Of a stretch of 64,000 nucleotides of DNA, positions 12,135 to 20,785 are shown one piece after another. The stretch is from Perca fluviatilis (lineage: Eukaryota; Chordata; Actinopteri; Perciformes; Percidae), in contig NC_053122.1 in NCBI RefSeq assembly GCF_010015445.1, positions 38,417,731-38,481,730 on the forward strand. Reading direction: 5' to 3'. Positions within the stretch are counted from its first letter, which is position 1, and each line of letters opens with the position of its first letter. The notes beneath the pieces were generated by a model. The model had not been told where the DNA came from. It did not search any database and saw only the letters and a list, made by a program, of their open reading frames with translations. The translations under genes were made by a program, and so were the position numbers.

Positions 12135-12230
12135 TAGCCTGACGTGGTCATACTCAGATTCTAGTCAGAATATGAATTTCCCGACCTCAAATTTTGTGGG
12201 CGGGGCTAAGTTCGGCTGGCATCCAGGCTA
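12135..12230. mobile_element. 96-bp TAGCCT...AGGCTA element with 9-bp duplication
   Basis: The element begins TAGCCTGACGTGG and ends CATCCAGGCTA. It is flanked by identical 9-bp direct repeats AGTGAGAGT at 12126-12134 and 12231-12239. A 9-bp duplication is typical of Mutator-like transposases. It sits inside the left region of the second hairpin-element monomer and is non-coding. It shares terminal bases and duplication length with the larger element at 51430-51896. Confidence 0.85.
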
Positions 12231-12365
12231 AGTGAGAGTAGTAGAAAAAGTGGAAATCGTTTTAAGAAGTATGAATTTCATTAAAAAGCTAAAAGTTGAC
12301 GCTAAACTGAACTGTTGGCTTTAAAAGTTGAAAAATGACAAAATATGTAGAACATTGTGAGGTCT

Positions 12366-12890
12366 GAGAGGGAGACAAAGAGAAGGAAAGAGAGAGAGAG
12401 GGGGGGATAGAGAGAGAAAGAGAGATGGAAAGAGAGAGAAAGAGAGGGAGAGAGAGGGAAAGAAAGAGAGATGTAGAGAGAAAGGAAGAGAGGGGGGAAG
12501 AGAGGGAGGGAGGAGGGATGAAGAGTGAAGGAGAGAGAGAGAGAGAAAAAAAGAGAGAGAGAAAGACAGAGGGATAGAGAGGGAGAGAGAGAGGCAGAGG
12601 TAAAGAAAGAGAGACAGAGAGTGAGGGAGGGAGATAGAGAGTGAGTGAGGGAGACAGAGAAAAGAAAAAGAAGGAGGGAGGGATACAGACAGGGAGGGAG
12701 GGAGGAAGGAAGACAGAGGGAGGAAGGGAGACAGAGGGAGGAAGACAGAAGTAGGGCAGGAGACAGCAAGAGACGGAGAATGAGGGAGGACGAGGGAGAC
12801 AAAAACAAAAAACAGAAGAGGGACGGAGAGAGAGAAGGAGGGAGGGAGGGAGACAGACAGATTAGGAGACAGACAGACAGAAGTGGAAGG
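12366..12890 (+). repeat. Polypurine array 2
   Basis: The same purine-only style as array 1, with AGACAGAG and GGGAGGGAGG sub-repeats. It occupies the equivalent position in the second monomer. It is non-coding despite long frames on both strands. Confidence 0.95.
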
Positions 12891-12900
12891 CAACAGATCT

Positions 12901-13042
12901 AGACTACTGTTCATATTACTGCCTGTAGTATCTGTATAGACTACTGTTCATATTGCTGCCTGTAGTATCTGTATAGACTACTGTTCATATTACTGCCTGT
13001 AGTATCTGTATAGACTACTGTTCATATTACTGCCTGTAGTAT
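12901..13042 (+). repeat. 37-bp tandem array, left part
   Basis: The unit, AGACTACTGTTCATATTACT plus 17 more bases, repeats every 37 bp from 12901 (next starts 12938, 12975, 13012). The array stops at 13042, where a hAT-like element interrupts it, and resumes at 14638. Confidence 0.95.
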
Positions 13043-14637
13043 CAGGGGCGCCGCCAGGAATTTTGGGCCCCATGAAAAAAAATCTAATATGTTATGCACC
13101 CCCGGGAAAAAAAATTGAAAAATAAACCGTTAAATGGCACTTTCTGGAGAGTTTTGTGCAAAGAAATGGCGAAATAGAGTCTTACATGATATGTGCAAAA
13201 CTGCAAGGTTAAGAGTCTATATTTTGCATTGTTGTAGTATCAACAGGTATTAGGGCATTAGGGACAAAATAGACATGCCATTTCAAACATCTTTCATTTA
13301 TTGTCAGAAATATCATGTTTTCAAAAGCATCACTTTCATCATATTTTTTGTGACATATTTAGACTGCAAGCAGGCACATCCGGACACGAGTAGGCTTATG
13401 TGCTGGGGCTGAGCCCCAGAGAGCCCCGGCCCAATTTAACCCCTGCATGCAAGTCTAGTATGTAGTTCACTATTTGATGCAAGATTGCCATATACTAATA
13501 AATAACACTAAAACTACAGAACATTGACCCAAATTACCTAGTTCTGTATCACCACCACTTGATTACATACATTAGATACGATAGATTTTTTTGTGTTTGT
13601 GTGTTTGTGTGTGTGTGTGTGTGTGCAAGCTTCTCAAATAACTTGTCCATCATTATGGGAATAATAAAGTCTGTATCTATAGATGTCATTCCATAATTCA
13701 ATCTAAATGAACGTATCAAACTGGATTATTTTAATATTGTCTGTATCTTACATGCAGGCTCAGGTAAGCTACTCACTGTTTCCAGCTGTCCAGCATCCAG
13801 TACAGACAGTAGGTTGTTGTTTTTTTTTTATTTCATAATGATCATTATGTGATAAAATACTTGTTATTAATGTGTTTGATATTTTTGAACAAATATTTCA
13901 TTTTCTTTTTGTAATGGTAAAAAGAGCAAGAGAGACAGAGAAATCCCCACAGACTCCCTGCAATGATGCTAACTGGCATGTCATTGAACACAATGTTGCT
14001 CACCTTCTTCACTGGGACAGGGAGGGGCACAGTTAGGGGGAGACTGGGGTGCTGCTGACTCATCTGTTGTTAAGTCTGCTAAAAGGGGTAGGGACAGTGA
14101 TTGAATATGAATATCTTGCTAAACGTTTCCCTGCACTTATTAAATGGTGATTAAATGTAGGCTAACACTAGCCTAGTCTGTAGCTAGCTAGCTTATTTCA
14201 CTATGGACATTAAGCCAACAGGTTAATACCACTCACAGACTAGAGGCTACCCACCTTTCTTGGTGAAAAACTGGGTTACAGTTTGACACCCTTTCCTTTG
14301 TTTTTCCTCTCTTTCTCTCTTTCCTTTTTTGAAAACCAGATTTTGATATAACGTTACTTGGCAACATTGTGGTCACTGTAGTTCTGGCGCAACTAAACAC
14401 CGTCGCTGAGTGCGCTAAGGCAGGACCAAACCATTTCATGCAGATACAGGGGGGTGGTCGGTCAATATGGATGTTTACTTTTTGGTCAATGGGGATATTT
14501 AACTTTTACTGCCAAAAACAAGTAAAACAAAGAGATCATTAATTTTATATTTATAGTTTTTACCTATTTTTGGGGGCCCCTGTCAGTCATGGGCCCTTGG
14601 AATTGTCCTAACTTTTCCCCCTTATACGGCGCCCCTG
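13043..14637. mobile_element. hAT-like element inserted in the 37-bp array
   Basis: The left end is CAGGGGCGCCGCCAGGAATT and the right end is ...TACGGCGCCCCTG, giving an 11-bp perfect terminal inverted repeat with weaker similarity further in (GGGCCC blocks). The flanks are AGTAT at 13038-13042 and again at 14638-14642. This is shorter than the 8 bp expected for hAT, perhaps because the target is itself repetitive. The 1595-bp interior has minus-strand frames at 13845-14063 and 14233-14439 with no domain I can name. A GT run lies at about 13597-13624. Confidence 0.75.
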
Positions 14638-14977
14638 AGTATCTGTATAGACTACTGTTCATATTACTGCCTGTAGTATCTGTATAGACTACTGTTCATA
14701 TTACTGCCTGTAGTATCTGTATAGACTACTGTTCATATTACTGCCTGTAGTATCTGTATAGACTACTGTTCATATTACTGCCTGTAGTATCTGTATAGAC
14801 TACTGTTCATATTACTGCCTGTAGTATCTGTATAGACTACTGTTGATATTACTGCCTGTAGTATCTGTATAGACTACTGTTCATATTACTGCCTGTAGTA
14901 TCTGTATAGACTACTGTTCATATTACTGCCTGTAGTATCTGTATAGACTACTGTTCATATTACTGCCTGTAGTATCT
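14638..14977 (+). repeat. 37-bp tandem array, right part
   Basis: About nine further copies of the same 37-bp unit, nearly identical (one copy has GTTGATATT for GTTCATATT). The array passes into right-region sequence at GTATCTGGGTGTGTC. Confidence 0.95.
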
Positions 14978-16489
14978 GGGTGTGTCTGTGAAAGTGTTGT
15001 CATGGTAACGAATGGCCAGTGGATATGTTTATAAACATGCTTTGATGTCTGTAATCAAGTTGATGAGCAACACCTGCTGAATATGTCAGCTGTGCTGTGC
15101 TTCAGCTATTCAGAGTCCCTGAGAGCGAGCTCTCAAACAAAGCCTCACAGTGGCAAAACGATAACTGCTATCAGTCAAATGACGTCATCCTGAGCACCAC
15201 AAGGCCTTTGTGAACGTATCGGTATAAAATTTATATGGATAAACATAAAAATGTGGTCATATCAGCGATTTCAAAAAGTGGTTCATTCAGTGTTTCGCTG
15301 GGAAATATCCAGGAGTTTTAACATTGGAGCCAATGGAGAAAGATATGGACCTCTTGTCATTTGGAAGCTCAACCAGCCAAAAGTAAAAGGTGTATCACAA
15401 CACTGAGCAGATTTTCTGAAACTAGACAAAAATACCTACGATTTGATGTATGAATTGTGTATGACAAGTAGATATTGTGGGCGTGAGAGCAGTTTTTAGA
15501 GAAGGGACAAAGATTAATTTTTTGAAGCTTCACCCTCTGAGCGATGACATCATCACTCTAACCAGCCACACACACACACTGTTTAATCGATAAAATTTCC
15601 TGAAATGATCACTAAACTTAAACAGCTTTTTCACAAAAACTGTAAAATGTATCAAACTGAAAAGCCATAGCCGGATAGCTGAATATTTTGTGAACATTTT
15701 AAAGTTTGTTTGGCGTCTGTAGGTGAAAGTATGAAGGAGATGAAAATTTTGGGAGCGGAAGAAGATTTTAAGGAGTTGAAGTCTGCTCTCATTTACTTCA
15801 ATGTTAAAAAAAGTGTTAAAAAGCTTAAAATTTAAAAAGTATAAATAGTAGAAAAAAAGTTGAAGAAGTCCCATCATTAGCTGAAAGAGCTGAACATTTG
15901 AAAAGTTGAATGGTTTAAATAGCTGAAAGTATGCAGAAGTTACGGAGAGCCAAAAAACGTACGGAATAATAATAACTAGAAAATGCATTTCCTGCAGAAA
16001 ATGCGTGGGAATGCTGAATAGCTGAATTGCTAAAGCTAACTGGATAAATAGCTTAAATCCATAAGAAGAAGTTGAAGTAGTGAGAGTAGTTGAAAAAGTG
16101 GAAATCGGTTTAATAAGTATAAATTTCATTAAAAGTTAAAAGTTTATGCTAAACTGAACTGTTTGCTTTAAAGGTTGAATAATGACAAAATATGTAGAAC
16201 ATTGTGAGGTCTGAGTATATGTTCTAACTGATAATGACTCACATGCAGAAATATGAAACAAATTGTATGAAAAATCTTAGAGCTCAAATGCATTGCACTG
16301 CACTGCTGAAACATCTGGAACATGTTCAGAGTTGGAAGCTAAACTGCATTACCTACATAAGTGAAGAGCTTGTTAGAAAAGCTGGAAGAAATATTTTTAT
16401 TATCAGATATATACACTGCATAGAACGAAAAAGCATAAATCTAGCTGAGATGAGATGTGAAATATATTAGGTCAAAAGAATGGGGCTGA

Positions 16490-17400
16490 ACAAGAAGAAA
16501 GAGAGGAAAGGGAGAAGGAGAGAAAGAGAGAAGACAGAAGAGCATGAGAGAAGAGAGGAGAGAAAGAGAATAAAGAGAGAAAGAGAGAGGAAAAGAAAGA
16601 GATCAACTTTGACTAAAATTGACTAAAAAGGCTGAAAGTTTAAAAGAGTTTGTATTATTATCAGCCATATCCATTGCGTAGAACAAACAAGCATGAGCCT
16701 AAAGAGCTGAGAGGTGGATATATTGGCTGAAAAGAAACGGGCTATATACATGGATGAAATCCCAAATCACAAATGACCCTGGAGGGAGGGAGGGAGAGAC
16801 AGAAGGAGGGAGGGAGAGAGGGAGTGAGAGAGGAAGGGAGGGAGGTAGAGAGAGGAGTGATAGAGAGAGAGAGCGAGAGATTGAGGAGGGAGGGAGAGAG
16901 AGAGGGAGGGAGAGAGGGAGGGAGAAGGAGGGATGGAGAGAGAAGGAAATAGAGAGAGAGAGGGACAGGGAGAGAGAGAGAGGGGGAGAGAGAGAGGGGG
17001 ATGAGAGAGAGAGAGGGAAAGACAAAGAGAGAGAAAGAGAAGGAGAGAGAGGGAGAGACAAAGAGAGAGAAAGAGGAGAGAGAGAGAGGGAAAGAGAGAG
17101 GGATAGAGAGAGAAAGAGAGAGAGGATAGAGAGGGAGAGAGAGAGGCAAAGGGAAAGAAAGAGACAGAGAGAGAGAGGGAAAGAGAGTGATAGAGAGAGA
17201 GAAAGGAAGAGAGGGGGAGGTAGAGACAGGGAGGGAGAAGGAGGGATGGAGAGAGTGAAAGAAAAAGAGATAGAGAGAGGGAACGAGAGAAAAAGAGAGA
17301 GAGACGGATAGAGAGGGAGAGAGAGGCAGATGGAAAAAGAGAGATAGAGAGGGGGAGCGAGAGAAGACAGACAGACAGACCAGAACAAGAGAATAGAACA
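16490..17400 (+). repeat. Polypurine array 3
   Basis: GA-rich sequence with a short mixed-base interruption at about 16600-16775, which repeats part of the element's left region (TATCAGCCATATCCATTGCG). The opposing long frames are compositional artefacts. Confidence 0.9.
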
Positions 17401-17475
17401 GAGAAGACAGACTAAAGTTCATATTCCTGCCTGTAGTATCTGGGTATATCTATTGTCAGTTGGTATTTGTTAAGG

Positions 17476-18590
17476 TAGAGAGGAAAAAAAAAAATGAAAG
17501 AGTTTTAAGAAGGAAATTAGAGAGAGAGAGAAGGAGAGTGTGAAAGGGAGTTAAGAGAGAGGAAGGGGAAAAGGAGAAAAGAGGGAGAGATTTAGAGGGA
17601 GTGAGAGAGGGAGAGAGAGAGAGAGAGAAAGAGAAGGAAAAAGAGAGAGAGGGGGAGGGAGAGGGAAGGAAAAAAGAGAGAGAGAGGGAGAGGGGAAAAA
17701 AAGGGAGAGAGAGAGGGAGAAGGGGGAGGAAGAGGGGAGAAGGGAGAGGGGAAGAAGAGAGAGAAGGAAGAAGAGGGAGGGAAGGAGAGAGAGAGAGAGA
17801 GGGAAAGAAAGAAAGAGGGAGGAGGGAGGAAAGAAGAGAGAGGGAGGAAGGGGGGAGGGGGAGGGAGGGAGGGAGAGTGAGGGAGAGGGAAAAGTGGTAA
17901 GGCCTGTGGGGTGTGTTTGGAGAGAGGAAGAAGGGGGAGGGAGAAGAGGGGAAAAAGGGAGAAGAGTGAAAAAATATAAAAAAAATTTAAAATTAAGAGA
18001 AAAATAAAATTGATGGTAGAAAAAAAAGAAAAAAAAAAAAAGGAAAAAGAATGTGAGGTGTGGGAGGAAAAGAGAAAGAAAAAAGAGAAGAAAAGAAAAA
18101 AAAAGGGGGGGAGGGAGGGGGGGGGGGGGGGAGGAAAGAAAAGAAAGGAGAGAGGGGAGAAGGAGAGGGGGGAGAGGGGGAGAGAGGAAAAGAAAAAAAA
18201 AAAAAAAAAAGAAAAAAAAGAGAAAAAAGGAAGAGAAAGAGAAAGAGGGAGGAGGAAAGGAAAAAAAAAAGAGAAAGAGAGAGAGAGGAAAAAGAGAGAG
18301 AGGGGGGGGGGGGGAAGGGAGGGGGGGGGGGGAAGGAGGAAAAGAAAAAAAAAAAAAAAAAAAGGAGGGAGGGGGGAAGGAAAAAGAGAGAGAAAAAAAA
18401 AAAGAGAGGGAAGGGAAAAGAGAGAGGGAAGAAAAGAGAAAGGAGGGGAGGAAAAAGAGAAAGGGAGAATGAGGGAGGAGGAGTGAGACAAAAAAAAAAA
18501 ACAGAGGAGGGACGGAGGGAGAAAAGGAGGGAGGAAGTGGAGACACAGATAGATGGAGACAGACAGAAGTGGAAGGCAACAGATCTAGAC
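17476..18590 (+). repeat. Polypurine array 4 with A and G homopolymers
   Basis: This array contains long A and G homopolymer runs (for example G runs near 18117-18131 and 18302-18333, A runs near 18188-18210 and 18346-18363) not seen in the other arrays. That suggests either different decay or unreliable base calling. The frames of more than 300 codons on the minus strand here are not genes. Confidence 0.9.
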
Positions 18591-19505
18591 TTTTTGCTTC
18601 CTTTAGGCTGAAACTACTGTTCATATTACCGCCTGTAGTATCTGTATAGACTACTGTTCATATTACTGCTGTTGTATCTGTATAGACTCGTTCATATTAC
18701 TAGACAAGTGTTCATAATGGGGGAACGAGGTGGATATGTTTATAAACACTTGATCTGTAAAGTTGATAAGCAATACCTGCTGAATTGTCATTTTTTTGTT
18801 TTTTTTTTTTTTCCCCCCACCCAAACCATCCCCAAAAAAATCTGTCGAAAATCCAAAAAACTTAAATATTTTATATCCGATCTTCAAAAAGTGGTTCGTT
18901 CAGTGTTTCCGCTCATATCCAGAGTTCTTTACACTTGGATACCTACGTTTGCTATTATAAATTGTGTGTGACAAGTAGATATTATGGAGCAGTAAGAGCA
19001 AGTTTAAGAGAAGGATTAATTTTGAAGCTTCACCCTCTGAGCGATGATAATCATCACCCCCATCAAACCCCCCCACACACACACTGTTTTATCGATAAAA
19101 CGTCAAACTAAAGATATCAAAAGAAAAGTAGTAGCCGGATAAGCTGAATATTTTGTGAACATTTTAAAGTTTGTTTGGCACCCCCCCCCTCTGTAGGTGA
19201 AAGATGAAGGAAGTGGAAATTTTGGGAGCGGGGACAGAAGATTTTAAGGAGTTGAAGCCTTCCCTCTAATAAAAAGCTTAAAATTTTAAAGTAAATAAAT
19301 AGTAAAAGTTGAAGAAGTCCCATCATTAGCTGAAAGAGCTAACATTTGAAATGGTTAAATAGTTTAAAAAGATTAAAGTATGCAGAAGTTAAAGGCGAAA
19401 ACGGAAATATAAGAACAAAAATTTAGTTGGTGCTGTTGACCCCCGAAAATATAAGAACTACAATAGTTGGAATGCTGTTGAACAGCATTCCCACTAAATA
19501 TAACT

Positions 19506-20710
19506 AATTGACCGTTCGCAAAACCCCGCCCTTGAACGGTCCTCGTCCAATCCTAGCTCAGCAACTGTAACTAAGGAGAAGGACCCCCGTCAAACATTGC
19601 GATTTCAGCAAGATCGTGAAACGATGCGCCTATGGTACAAACGTACCCCAAACAACTTCAACGTTGTCCTTTTGACACTGATTAAACGAGAACTCCGGGG
19701 CAATTTTACGTTAATCTTGACCGCTATATGTATAGGAGTACTGTCGATAGCAAAAAAGACGAGCCGAATCGGTGCTAGCAACATGGAGCTGCTAAAGCTA
19801 AGCTCCCACTCAGCTAAAACGGCAGTTTTGGGGGCATAAGATAAAGAGTGCCTTTGTGCCTCTTAACAGACACAAAATGCAATTAAAATGTGCAACATGA
19901 ACAGGGTCCTTACATGACAACAAGTTGCGTTTAGCAACTTAGCCATTGTTTAAATTCACCTATACCTCTTAGCTGCTAGCTGCCGTCTGGGATGAGTGAG
20001 TGTGTTCAGCCAGGCTCCGGTAATAATCATCATGCAGCAGTTCCATGTGTATTTGTAGCATATATATATATATATCCATTTTGTGTGAATATGAGTCTCT
20101 GCAGTGGCGAATTGTGTGGTAGTTTCCTTAGCCAGGCTAGCAGCCCCGTCCGGGGCATCCTTCTACTTCCTCCCTCGCCTGCCGTGGCCGACAACAATCC
20201 ACAGGCGGCCGCTGGTCTGGTGGATGTCCTCCAGAGGACAGTTCATGCTTTCGCGGCGATGTCCTCCAGAGGACAGTTGATTTCGCGGTGATATTTTGAA
20301 GTTTATTCCCTGCTCAAAAATAGGTATTTGAGCACTGTAGTGGTTATGATCATATCAGTGACTATGTAACTACATGGAAACGGGCCAAATCATGCCTGTT
20401 TCCCGTACAGTAACAGCGCCACTGAAGGCTAGCTCTAGCTCCATAGTTACTGCAAGCTTCTTCCCTTGTGAACACCTCCGCTCTTCACTTTTCACACATT
20501 AAGCTCTGATCTGCACACTGCTGTTTACCTTTTCCTGCTACAACTGAATTCCCACGGGACTTAAGCGCAAGACTACAGCCTTCTGCAACGCTAGTTACTC
20601 TACAAGAAACAGGCATCACTTGGTCCGCCATGGCTATGTGTCTGGTTCTCAATTGTTTGACGGGCGTAGTAACAATAACTAGGGGGCGTGGCTTTTGCGA
20701 ACGGTCAATT
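19506..20710. mobile_element. 1.2-kb inverted-repeat element inside the composite
   Basis: The left end AATTGACCGTTCGCAAAAC and right end GCTTTTGCGAACGGTCAATT match as an inverted repeat of about 18 bp. GC-rich sequence (CCCCGCCC / GGGGGCGTGG) continues the similarity inside. No clear target duplication is visible. The interior contains short frames (19597-19839 plus, 19992-20291 plus, 20485-20775 minus) without recognisable domains, and a direct repeat GATGTCCTCCAGAGGACAGT near 20225 and 20259. Confidence 0.75.
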
Positions 20711-20785
20711 ACTCTCAAATGACAGTAACCAGTAATGTATAATGTATTACATTTTGGAAGTAACTTGCCCAACACTGGTGGTCAC

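Larger units (their letters stand above)
10984..15974 (+). mobile_element. Hairpin-ended element, first tandem block (two fused monomers)
   Basis: The block starts ACTAGAAAATGCATTTCC, as does the next block at 15975 and, inverted, the copy ending at 46150. It has a left unique region, a polypurine array, then the start of the 37-bp and right-hand region. At about 12108 it jumps back into left-region sequence (GTTGAAGTAGTGAGAG), so the first monomer lost its right half and is fused to a second. The second has its own polypurine array (12366-12890), a 37-bp array (12901-14977, interrupted by a hAT-like element) and the complete right region (about 14978-15970). It ends in ACGTACGGAATAATAATA without the terminal hairpin and runs directly into the next monomer. 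There is no transposase frame. Confidence 0.7.
15975..19496 (+). mobile_element. Hairpin-ended element, second tandem block
   Basis: It begins ACTAGAAAATGC directly after the previous block and ends at a hairpin (about 19466-19494) followed by CCCACTA. It has a complete left region that matches the inverse of 45500-46150, polypurine arrays (16490-17400 and 17476-18590), degenerate 37-bp repeats (about 18610-18700), and a right region with many small indels relative to 14978-15970 and 42610-43630. Unlike the hAT elements here, I find no target-site duplication. That would fit a rolling-circle (Helitron/Helentron-like) mode, but there is no Rep/helicase frame to prove it. Confidence 0.7.
9938..20785. 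mobile_element. 10.8-kb hAT-bounded composite element
   Basis: The element proper is 9946-20777. It begins CAGTGTTGGG and ends CCCAACACTG, and is flanked by identical 8-bp direct repeats GTGGTCAC at 9938-9945 and 20778-20785. An 8-bp duplication with CAG...CTG ends is the hallmark of hAT-superfamily transposition. Only about 1.1 kb is hAT sequence: 9946-10983 plus roughly 20711-20777, rich in GTAACGC-type subterminal motifs. The rest is nested DNA: tandem monomers of a hairpin-ended element (10984-19496), with their own insertions, and an inverted-repeat element (about 19506-20710). No hAT transposase is recognisable; the 103-codon frame at 10184-10495 has no known domain. Two alternatives are possible: the small hAT landed first and was later filled by insertions, or the composite moved as a unit. 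Intact ends alone cannot separate these. Confidence 0.85.

Noticed and set aside
12901..14977. 37-bp repeats as a CRISPR array
   Set aside because: Units are contiguous with no variable spacers, and the setting is eukaryotic.
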